In this document: in pieces, positions 35,972 through 45,942 of the stretch
How positions within the stretch are numbered: the stretch's first letter is position 1
Layout of the letters: every line of letters starts with the position of its first letter
Notes under the pieces: model-generated
Seen by the model: only the letters and a program-made list of their open reading frames with translations
What the model was told of the DNA's origin: nothing
The model's database searches: none
DNA from: Pristionchus mayeri
Taxonomy: Eukaryota > Nematoda > Chromadorea > Rhabditida > Neodiplogasteridae
Direction of reading: 5' to 3'
Length of the DNA: 64,000 bases
Assembly: GCA_036245805.1 (NCBI GenBank)
Contig: BTRK01000006.1
Span: forward strand, 32,802,901-32,866,900
Made by a program: the position numbers and the translations under genes

Positions 35972-36263
35972 TAATTAAATTAAGTTTTTTTTTAAAATTG
36001 TGCGGTTATTGACAAGATTTGCGCGTCTAAAATCACGAACAAATCGCATTAGTCAGAAAACTACGAAAAATCTTCAAATCATAACTTTTGTAAACATATC
36101 GAAAAATTCCAATTCGAAAAAAATCCTTTTTTTGTATGTCCATACAAATGATGTTATTGCGGAGGTTTCTAATTAAGGCGATCTTTTTCGTGATTTTAAA
36201 TGGGCAAATCTGGTCAATAGCCGCACAATTTCAGCTGAAAACATAATTTAATTAGTTTTTACG
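35972..36263. repeat. Inner inverted repeat within the foldback element
   Basis: Left end CTAATTAAATTAAG with TTGTGCGGTTATTGAC, mirrored by GTCAATAGCCGCACAA and CTTAATTAG-like sequence on the right (GGTCAATAGCCGCACAATTT ... ATTTAATTAG). Arms of about 90 bases around a 100-base centre. It may be a separate insertion or the natural centre of the family F element. Confidence 0.6.
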
Positions 36264-37204
36264 CTCCCGGGGATGCCTTTTTGAGTGAAGATTACTAAAG
36301 ATTCAAATCCATGGAGCTGTCAAGTTTATTACATATCAACTCTACTCGGTATCTACTACGAATAATACCCTTTCATTCCGCATGTAGTTGTTAATGCTCG
36401 AACTGATAATTGGTCAAACTTGGGAGAAATTGTGGTTGTGAAAATTGATTTTTTATACTTTATCGAAGTCTGACTTTTTCAACAGAAACTAAGTCATCTG
36501 TCACAGAAACTTCTCAAATAACACATATTTGCCACTATTAAGCAAATTTAGACGTGATGGATTGAATAAATTCTGAATATTTAGCATATGGTAACGTTTG
36601 TCGCGGAATATCGGGTTTTGGGTACAGATAATTCCTTCGCCAATATTTTTCCTGTATATATGAGTGAATGTTCTTTCATATTATGAAATAAAAATCCATT
36701 GAAAGTTTCCTGCGTGATGGTGAAAACAATTATTTTATGATTTTGAATTCGGTTTCGCGTAAATAGCATTTTTATTTAATGTTCCTGTGAAAAGTGTTCA
36801 ACATAAAAGTTGCAGGAAATATTTTTCCGCACATTTTGAGCTCTTTGCCACCCCTGTAGCTTGTCTGGAAGCTGAAATATAGCATAACCAGTCTAAAAAC
36901 CGGAAATTTCCTAAAAGCCGGTTCTGGGACCAGTGACCTATATTTTTCGAATTCACCTCTACTGAGTATTCTCCCATCACAATATAGGTGAGAAAGGCGA
37001 CACATTTTTGGAAAATGTTCCCGAGAGGTCTGTTTTTCATCCACTGACTCGTGATACACGTGATAAATTCATAATAACCAAAGTTGACGTTGAACGAAGT
37101 CGCAGATACTCTTCAAATCTTTCCACTTGCCGATTCATCCTCCTCATTCTTCTTTTCTGCTTCATTTCACTGTCTTTCTCGGCCAGAAAACAGTGTGTAA
37201 TTGT

Positions 37205-38230
37205 TTACGAAAAGTGAAGAGGAGACAGAAGGAGGAGGTGAATTAGCATGGAATGACTAGTGAAAAGAAGGGAGAAGAAGAGGAGTTGCAAAGGACAATT
37301 GCCATAAAATGAATGGTTGGGAAAAATATTACGGTTGATAATTGATTGATGGAGTAATGCAGTGATATCCGGACTTCTAAAAGAGAGCGAGAGCAAAGAA
37401 GAGGGAAAGTGCATTCGAAGGGGAAATACTTGTACTTCATTCCCGACCACAATAATTTGAATGCGGAAATGACAACGCGGTAATTCATGAAACGATTGAT
37501 TATGCCTATTCCGAATGCTTTCTCATCGTTCACGATGAAGAGATTCAATTCCCGTGTCTCCCTTGGTACGAATGAAGAGGAGTCTCTGATGCTGGGATGC
37601 AAGAAGAGAGGATGAGGATGATGGGGATCCGCATTGTCTAGTCGACTAAAGGGAATCTCAGAGCAGCGCACTCCCATATGTAGCTCTGCGTAACGAAATA
37701 ATTGGGATGTTTTGTGAAATCCAATATAAATATTGTGGACATATTAACAAAATGTAAGATTGATCAGGGATAAGAAACGAGAGAAGGGAGGATAGAAAGC
37801 GTACACAGATTGACGAGAAGAGGTTGTCTCTAGAAGTTCCCCCACGAAGAGAAGAGGTTTGTTTTCCGAAGAAGTAGTGAAGAACTCATAATCCCCACAT
37901 GCTGAAGAACGAGTAAACTAATAATGCTCGACTTAGAAGAGCAATGACGAATTAAGAGAAAATTTGAACGGAAGTGAAAAGCAATGATCACTCGTCCTTA
38001 CAGAGAGAACGGGACATATTCATGACAGTCTCTTTGATGAAGACTGAGGATTCAATTATCCAATGAGACGTTCGCGAGTGACCTGAAGAGAAGCAGTGGA
38101 CAACAAGAAGGATGATGAGAGGATGAGAGGGAAGTCGCGTAGAAAATAGGTGCACCCCTATGCCACTAATCGCATTCTGTGGGCTGAAGATGGAGGATGA
38201 GAGGAAGGACCTCACTCTCTTCATTCATGC
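37205..38230 (-). CDS. Putative gene, unidentified (several plausible exons)
   Basis: Exon-like blocks on the minus strand: SSVFIKETVMNMSRSLCKDE (about 38080-37985), a block near 37890-37820 containing NKPLLFVGELLETTSSRQSV, a longer one at about 37690-37437 (LNLFIVNDEKAFGIGIINRF), and then, joined in phase 2 after a short intron, SPDITALLHQSIINRNIF with a hydrophobic end near 37380-37205. The acceptor CTCTTTTAG and donor GTACAAG support the last join. I do not recognise the family. The foldback element ends about 140 bases 3' of these exons. The model could be partial or a decayed gene. Confidence 0.35.
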
Positions 38231-39744
38231 ACTCTCAGAGCCAGCTAGAAAGAGCGATAGAGAAGGGGTAATAGGGAGGGAGAGAGAGGGGGGAGGAGGG
38301 GGGAACGGAGTGACTGCGTGACCTCAGTTCCTCATTTAGTTTGCAGCACAGTGAATGGTGCAGCAATGTAAGGGGTGAGGGGGAGAAGTTGTCTGTCGCC
38401 CCGTTCCCCTTGTTGATTCCTTCCCAACCCACACTCATAAGGTCATTTTCATGCATTTTATAACTTATTACCGGCATCGAGGAAAGGAAAGAAAGATTGA
38501 GAATGGATGGATATGGAGTTCTTCCCTTTTAGTTCGCGAAAAGAATGTGAGTGAAGCCAAGGATTGAACAGAGGAGATAAAGAGAGAGAGAGATGAAGGT
38601 GCCATCAAACCTCTCGTGATGAGATTAAACAAACGTTTGGATAGCCCCTTCGAATAAAACAGTTGTCACGATTGATGGAAGGGCGAATCTCGAGAATCGA
38701 GAGTCGAAGTGAGAAGAAGAGAAGAAGAAGAAGAAAGGAAGGAAGAAGACCCACTTCGAAGTTGTCCCTAAGCAACACCTTCTTCCTTCACCATCCTTTA
38801 CACCACACTTCTTTGGTCCAGCGGAGAGATTCCCTTAAGGATCCAAACGATACTTACAAGTTTTTCGTTAACGAAATAATGATGAACGATAGAGAATCAA
38901 CGTAGATAATGTCTTAAATTTTGTTAGGGGGATTTGTACGGTAGAAATGGGGAAAATGAGAGACGGAAGACCAAGATGAAATGTATTCTTCTGACACATT
39001 CTGAGATGGGCTCCGCTCAGCGAATTTTATGAGAGATCCTTTCACAAAATGAACGGGAGCAAGCACAAACATAGAGAGAATGAGCATGGGTAAGGGACTA
39101 ATCTTCCAACTATCATCCGATCAGACAGACGAGAAAGTTCATGAGATGTATTTTTTTCTTAAATGAAATTTCATTCACATTTTGGATGCAGAATTCGCTT
39201 CGAATTCAAAGTTATGCTTTGAAACTCAAAATCGGCGTGCGTCAATTCCGATTGGGGATTCCTCATCCTCACAAGAATGCATTCGCAGCACTCAGAGTGC
39301 ATAGAGTGAAGAGAGTACAGGAAGCAGAGAGGGAATCGACACTTTCCCCTAATCCCTGCCCTGCCCATTCCTCACTTCTTTCTCACGAATCGAGGGAGAA
39401 ATCTCTCCATTCTGCCCACTATCTCACTAGTTAGAGAGTGGGAGACAATGGGAAACGGAGAGAACTCGGAAACATCGCTACTCTTAGTCTAAGGAAGTTT
39501 CGCGTCTTCTCTCACAAAAAATGATGCGCGATTTCCTCCTTCGATCAGAGAAAAAAAGAGAAAGGAATGAATTGAGTAATTATCACAATAGTTCGAACGA
39601 TGTCTTCTCAAGTGTTTGTGGTAATTCCGATAGAGTACAACAAGCTTGGAGCCTTTTATTTGCCCACTTTTCCCTTTGAACATCTGAGAGAGAGAGTTCA
39701 AATGATTATACGCAACATTCGAACACGGGAGTGATCGGGACTCG
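38231..39744. other. No gene recognised
   Basis: Purine-rich stretches near 38260-38310 and 38700-38745 and several short open frames on both strands (39141-39434 plus, 39171-39368 minus overlap one another). None has splice-consistent neighbours or a recognisable family. It may be the 5' region of the putative gene ending at 37205. Confidence 0.4.
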
Positions 39745-40202
39745 CATATCGTATGTGATGGAAATTTAGGAACGTATACCGTGCAATTTCCAAAAATATC
39801 ATGTTTCGTGGATTATGGTGAATTTTTATTTTTACGAGTTTTGCTTTTTTGCATTCTTTTTTTCATATGCGTTTTCATAAAAAGGGATGGGTTTTTACGC
39901 GGAAATATGGCTAGAAATGCAATAAAAGCTCGCGAAAATTATGCAATATTGACGAAATAGACATAACCGGGTTTTAGCACTATTTCATCAATATTTCATG
40001 GTTTTTTCACGAGCATTTATTGCATTTCTAGCCATATTTCCGTGTAAAAACCCATCCGTTTTATGAAAACGCATCTTAAAAAAAGAATACAAAAAAAGCA
40101 AAAGTCGTAAAAATGAAAATTCACCATAATCCACGAAACGTGATATTTCTGAAATTGCATGGTATACGTTCCTGAATTTCCATCACGTACGATATCTCAA
40201 TC
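39745..40202. repeat. Inverted repeat (about 460 bp)
   Basis: The left arm (CGTATGTGATGGAAATTTAG onward) is mirrored by the right arm ending CTGAATTTCCATCACGTACG. Arms of about 200 bases, AT-rich, with a small loop near 39960. Another foldback-type element without coding capacity. Confidence 0.8.
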
Positions 40203-40299
40203 TATTTGATTTTCTGATGATACCTAGATCTGGCACTCAAAGAAAAAATGAAATCCGTTTTCCACAGTTGCTCAAATGAATTAGAATCAGAATGATTAA

Positions 40300-40585
40300 A
40301 GAAGGGGTAACACGAATGAATGCTAGGGAGTCCCACAACGAAGATATTGCGCTCGCAATGGGAAACTGTAGCGAATTCACCACGAGAAAGAGGCAAAAAT
40401 TATGTGGAGCGAGTGAAACATAAACGAACTAGCCACTACCCTGCGCTATCAATGAACTTTGCGCGTTTGTAAATAGCCTCAGACCTGTCTGTGAAACTTC
40501 GGATAAAGTGATTCATGATCGGGCTGCCCGCTTCTATTACACACTCATAGTGGTTAATTAAACAATTTTTCGTGTTACTCCTTTT
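40300..40585. mobile_element. TTAA MITE T4
   Basis: Ends AGAAGGGGTAACACGAA and the inverted TTCGTGTTACTCCTTTT, flanked by TTAA at 40296-40299 and 40586-40589. Closest to T1 (26106-26926) by its termini. No tRNA-like segment. Confidence 0.8.
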
Positions 40586-41416
40586 TTAATTGGATTCATT
40601 CTATGGACATCTACGTATACACGATACATTTTTTTAATGCTTCGTGTCAGAATCATCGAAGATTGCTCTTCTGTGATAACTTCGATAAGAAAATCATTGC
40701 GAAAAAAAATAAAAATAAAAACGAGGATGTTCGAAAACGAATCACCAACCCTCTTCTTCGTTTCTGAAAGTACATCACAGACTGTGAGGGGGAACTCGAA
40801 TAGCCAGTGGATAGCACTGAAATTATCATAGGATTTTACATTAAAATGGGGAACGCTGTTAACTCTGCTCCTAGGTAGTCCTAGGAACTTTAGAAAACGG
40901 ACTTCAGGTTCCCTTCGGAGCCAGATATATCCTCTGACAATCAATGGAATTATATGTGAGAGTTCCAGTTCTTCCACGTGAAAGAAGGTTGTAAAATTGT
41001 ATCCTGGATAGACAAGATCTCTTCATCTTTTGTTTGTGAACCACACCCTTGTGAGTTGAACTCTTTTTGAACTTCGTTCTTCACTAACCATTCCTAATTA
41101 CGATCAGAGAACATTGCAGAAAGAAAGAACGGGAAAGGCGCTAATTGCGTAGAATATCTGATAATTGGACCAACTTTGGTCGAAGAAAAGACGAAAAAAG
41201 AGCTCTTCATATATATATAAGAGCTATCTCTGCCCATGGTCTGGAAACGGCGAGGAGACAGTAATCAGAGCGAACCCGTGATTCGAAGAGTCACTCGAAA
41301 CCATCTCGAAATAGGAGGGAGATTCCCATTAGATCTGGGTCGAGTGGACAGGCGAATTCGATTATTCGGAAGGAGGAGCACGACTACTCATGTAGAGAAC
41401 GAGATGAATCTGTAGG

Positions 41417-41420
<4 letters not shown>

Positions 41421-41501
<81 letters not shown>
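41421..41501. repeat. (GA)n microsatellite, about 81 bp
   Basis: Pure GA dinucleotide array, the longest in the window. The apparent Ser-Leu open frames across it on the minus strand come from the repeat. Confidence 0.95.
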
Positions 41502-41504
<3 letters not shown>

Positions 41505-42402
41505 GGAATAGAGAGAGAAAGAGAAAGCAAGAGAAGGGTCGAAGGCCACGTAAGACCACCTATCACACCAAAATCATAAGTCGCTAAAGAGAGTACTAGA
41601 AGATTCGAGAATAAGAGATCCTTATTCGAGGAAAAGGAGGAAGACATTTGACCCTACATGAACAATTAGCATTGAATATTCTCTCACTGATACCAGACAA
41701 TGAAAAATCACTCAAGATTACCAAAACAAGAAAAGCAGCTTCTCATTCCAAAAGATTTTGGATTCACGTGGAAGTTGGGAAAATAAGTGACTGAAGTGTT
41801 TTGGTGTTCACTATCTTCTTCGGAGTGAAGGATCCTCTGCAGATTGGTACAGAAGATGTCAGAAGCAGATTTGTGTTCGAAAGGAAAGCGGTTGAAGACC
41901 AATCATAGAACCATTTTCGAATTTGCACTGGAATTCGGAATAGAAATAGTGATGTGTGCTGGAGAGAAAGGGGAGGAAGACCATTATGAATGAGTAAGTG
42001 AGAAGGAAGAGAAAGAGTGAGGATTGCAGAGAAAGAGCAGGAGAAGCGAGTGGAAGTGCGTGGATTCGAAGACGTTCCTGAGTTCTCGAAGTGAAGGGAA
42101 GAGAAATCAGATTTGTGAAGAGACAAGAAAAAACCGATTTCAGACCGTGAGAAGAACAACAACAAAAAGGAAGTACTCAGTGACCTCTATAGAAGATTCA
42201 AGATAAGAAGGTTCATCAGAGAAAATATAGTGGTTCACACTTTAGAGCCGCTTGAAATTGGAAAATTTAAAAGAATTTAATACTTATAAACATATTGTGG
42301 AGGTAGTAAATTAAAAATAGCGAGGTCAGCAAAAGAGAAGAAGTGTCAAAGAATGAGCCATCCCTGCTTCACTCGACTTGCAGCCCACTTTCAGCCGATA
42401 AT

Positions 42403-44062
42403 CTAATAGCGTGAGTGTATTGAACCGAGGGAGGGCAGGAAACGAGGAGGAGAGGGAGGAAGATACCTTTGTGAGAGGGGAGGAGCGAAGACCATCTCCC
42501 ATCTCAATCCGCCTCTCATTGACCACATCGAATCGAGAAGGATGAGGTCTTCGATGTGAGGAAAGAGAGAGAGAGAATCTAATCTCACCGATGGGAGATC
42601 GTACGAAATTGATAGGGTTCGTGGATGGAATTGCAAATTGAGTGTGAATAGGAGATGGCGCTCTGATTTCTATTGTGTTCTTCCATTAATCTTTGATGCG
42701 ATTGTTTCACATCAGGAGGGAGTAAGGATGGAGAATAATTGATCCCGTTTCGAATTATCTCACGCCAGTCCATCAACTGAATTTGTCAATGTCTGTTCTT
42801 CTAAACGTATTGAGTGCTAGCGCATCGAAGATTAGCAATATTTGGAATTCAGGAAGTTTGCTTCCGATCTTTTCTCTCCTTGCGTAGGCAATGGGAAGAA
42901 GGGACATCAATGATGACGAAGTATTTGAAATCTCAAGTGGGAAAGAGGGGAAAGTGATACAGAGAGTAAGCTGAACACGGTGGGAAATTGGTGAGAGCAA
43001 ATATTGGGAGAAAACTTAAAAAGAAAAAGTATTCGAATGAGCTCACGATATGAGAATTCTGGGAGAGTTTACCTATCTAAGATATGTGAGAAAAGTGGGG
43101 ACGAGACGGAAATAACTTAATGAGTAGTGAATGAAATCTGAGAAAGTTGGGAGTGAATGGACTAATGAGCGAGTGGATTGACCTCGTGAACTATGATATT
43201 AATAAGTGATTCAACCCGCTCACCAACTCTATCTTTCTAGTTTTATCCCAATTCCAGGAAGGAGAGACAGAACGATAATGCAAACGAATGATGAGGGAAA
43301 TTGATAACGAACAGATCAAATACACATTATATTTTTTATTTGCTATTTCTATCACATGAATGCACGGAAACAATTGTTCGAAGACTACAATATTTGGTCG
43401 AGGAATATTGAGATTACACGAATGAAGGTTCAATTTTTTCTCAAATTTCGATGCACAGCCATTCGACACTGTGCCTGGCACTTGCACAAGATTCTACGGT
43501 CATTTCAACTACTCTTCTCAAATATCCTCCATTGGGAATTTTCCCCAGAAGTTCACAAGCCTTTTAGCAGGCTAGAAATCGGGAGAGAGTACAGTTAATT
43601 GAGAGAATCAGACCGTTTCATCTTGAAATACCCATTGAAGTGACTACTCGAGCAGGAAAGACTAAGAGACTCTTAGAATGAAAATTGGATTGGCATTGCG
43701 ATCTCGTAAAGATACGGAGGGGGGAAGGGGAAGACTCCTCCTTCTCCAATCCCTTCGGTCAAGTCGTTTCAAGTAGAAAAGAAGGGGATTTCAGGACTCC
43801 TTAAAACTTCCTCGAAAGGTCTCCAAACGAAATTTCACCAACGCTCCATCTCCTCTCCGTTTCTCAATTGCTCTCGAATTCGTGAGGAGGAAAGAGAGGA
43901 AATGCTTGTGAAATTGGAAGAACGATCGGGAAGAGACAAAACAATCTGAAAAGAGCGGGGGTGGTTAGATAGTGTTCTCAATGAGTTCATGCTGACAAAA
44001 TCAGAACGACCACCGAGAGGCACCGAGCCAATTTCGATCTCTGAGTCATTGCGAATACGCAA
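42403..44062 (-). CDS. Putative gene, unidentified (weak exon model)
   Basis: The best exon is about 42776-42594 on the minus strand, between an AAATTCAG acceptor and a GTGAGATT donor, containing LMDWREIIRNGINYSPSLLP and VKQSHQRLMEEHNRNQS. Upstream, 42990-42780 reads LPIAYARREKIGSKLPEFQ in an open frame, and 44062-43835 encodes RIRNDSEIEIGSVPLGGRSD followed by a possible intron. Downstream, near 42540-42470, another open block precedes a GTATCT donor. Family not recognised. One block (44062-43984) has a mutated inverted copy at 44398-44466, so part of this may be rearranged or decayed. Confidence 0.3.
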
Positions 44063-44466
44063 ATGTAGAAGCTGTGATTGTGATCATTTTTATCATGGTC
44101 GATTTGCCGGAATCGGCCCAGACATGCTCGGTTAATTATGGCTAGAAATCGATAAATGAAATGCAGAACATTTTGGTGCGATTACGGTATTTTGGAAAGC
44201 TCCCCGATCTTCTCTGGTTTCTCCCAACCAGTTGTTGGGGAACCCGCCAACAACTGGTCAGGGCACTGGTTACAAACTGGTCAAGGCACTGGTTAGCAAC
44301 TGTTTAGCCTAAGCTCCGCTCATTCCTCCTTCTCCAATCCCTTCGGTCAACTCGTTTCAAGTAGAAAAGAAGGGGATTTCAGGACTCCTTAAAACTGCGT
44401 ATTCGCAATGACTCGGAAATCGAAATTTACTCGGTGCCTCTCGGTGGTCGTTCTGATTTTTCCAAC
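43736..44466. repeat. Rearranged duplication: one direct and one inverted copy side by side
   Basis: Segment 43736-43806 recurs in direct orientation at about 44325-44397 (shared CTTCTCCAATCCCTTCGGTC and AAGAAGGGGATTTCAGGACT). Directly abutting it, 44398-44466 is the reverse complement of about 43984-44062. Between the two, 44228-44305 carries short repeats of AACTGGTCAGGGCACTGGTTA-like units. Confidence 0.8.
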
Positions 44467-44496
44467 ATGTACGATATTGTTCCATTCGTATCTTAA

Positions 44497-44740
44497 AGGA
44501 GGAGCAAAGTCAAAATGCAATTATTGTAGCTTTCATGTGCGCGGCCTAGATCTCCCCAACGATAAGAAGCTCCAAAATTTTCACATTGAAATCTCCATTC
44601 CGAACAGAGCTATCGGCAGTTGGCGCGGAGCCAAATCAGGCAAAGCTCAGGCAACGAGCGAAAGAGCACGCGATTTGAAGAGAGTTCTCCTCTAATTGAA
44701 ACATATTTCAACAGGGAGCGCGTTTGCCTTTACTCCTCCT
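44497..44740. mobile_element. TTAA MITE T6
   Basis: Ends AGGAGGAGCAAAGTCAAA and the inverted TTTGCCTTTACTCCTCCT, flanked by TTAA at 44493-44496 and 44741-44744. 244 bases. No tRNA-like segment seen. Open frames across it are not genes. Confidence 0.78.
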
Positions 44741-44875
44741 TTAACCATTATTTTTCTTTCAATAGTCTTGTCCATCCTGGAACACGCGGAATTGAGGGAC
44801 ACTTGTTCGCTGTCTGCCAATTCGATTACCACTTATATGAGAAAAGTTCTTTTGCCAGAATAATATTTTTTCCAG

Positions 44876-45789
44876 TAGGGACGGCAACGGTGTTAACGAA
44901 CGAGCAAAACAATTAACAAATTGGTGTGCAAATGGAAGCTTACCCTACCCCATTTCGAGTTTTCACTTTAGTTTTCCAAAAGTAATGTAAAATAATAATA
45001 AAAACAATAATGAATGTTGATGAAGAAGCCGACGTTTTGAGTCCAAGCGTAGCGCATCACAAGTCACTTTCATACTCAATTTATCGCAAACTGAAATATT
45101 ACAGCACCGTCCATATGAATTAATTAATTTCTTTTTAATGTTTAACCCGCTCTAAAAAATGCGATATATCACCAGTCCTAACAAAAACACACAAAAATAT
45201 CTCGGTGTTTCAGAAGCGTCAAGCAAGTGCAAGGATTACGGTAACATCAAAGCAAAATAGCATTTTCTATAAAACCGCTAATAGTATATTTTTTGTTTTC
45301 TAGTATGTGGTGTAAAACAGGGTTTATCGCAATATTACCAAAAATCTCGAATGTACTATTAGCGGTTTTAAAGAAAAAGCAAAAAATGCACTTTCACAAC
45401 GGTAAAATGCTCAACTTTGACGGACTCATTCTCTAATATCTAATACTTTTATTTATTTTTATTGTGAAAACATTTTTTTGTGATTGATAATCTACTTAAA
45501 CTGAGGAAATGAAGCTTCAACTTTTAATTCTGAAAACACGCTTATTTTCGATCGCTTCGTGCGCCTTCATTTCTACGGCATGCACCTTCTTGCCATGCTT
45601 GTCGCACTTTCATTATATCTTTATATTCATTCCAATAAATAAAATAGTTTGAAAATCACATTAAATATTTTTAAAAAATGTTTTAAAATATTGAAAGAAT
45701 TTGGCTTGAAAAGTACGGTAGTTTGAAAGAAAAGCGTCGGAAGGAGGCAACCAATATTTCGTACTCAAAAATTCGGGCTGCCGTCCCTA
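44876..45789. mobile_element. hAT-like MITE family 2, copy 1
   Basis: Ends TAGGGACGGCA and TGCCGTCCCTA (11-bp perfect TIR). Flanks TTTTCCAG (44868-44875) and TTTTCAAC (45790-45797) are a decayed 8-bp duplication. The left 250 bases match the copy at 50120-50603. About 914 bases, no transposase. Confidence 0.8.
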
Positions 45790-45942
45790 TTTTCAACTAC
45801 TTTCTTTGTTTTCCAAAAAAATATTCAAACGATATTGAATGAAATGGAAATAGTCAAATGAGCCTCCTCTCCCTCCCCTCCCTCTCCTCTCCCCATTCGT
45901 TCCTCTCTCCTCTCTCCAGAGTGGTCTTCTCTCTTCTCTCCA

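Larger units (their letters stand above)
35080..37061. repeat. Foldback element, family F, second copy
   Basis: Outer ends CACAGGTATCACGAGTCAGT and CACTGACTCGTGATACACG. Arms of about 510 bases are near-perfect complements (left 35080-35591, right 36540-37061). The arm sequence is a diverged relative of the element at 21319-23203. The centre contains MITE T3 and a smaller inverted repeat. Frames open in both arms (for example 35300-35626 and 36581-37059) mirror each other and are not genes. Confidence 0.85.

Noticed and set aside
35300..37059. Pairs of matching open frames on opposite strands
   Set aside because: They are mirror images caused by the foldback arms.
38663..38905. 80-codon plus-strand frame rich in Arg/Lys
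   Set aside because: Due to a purine-rich tract; no splice sites or conserved features.
40558..40977. 139-codon minus-strand frame
   Set aside because: Its last residues lie in the terminus of MITE T4 and no splice-consistent neighbours or family features were found; it could be real but cannot be supported.
41362..41647. Ser-Leu repeat proteins over the (GA)n tract
   Set aside because: Open only because a pure dinucleotide repeat has no stops.
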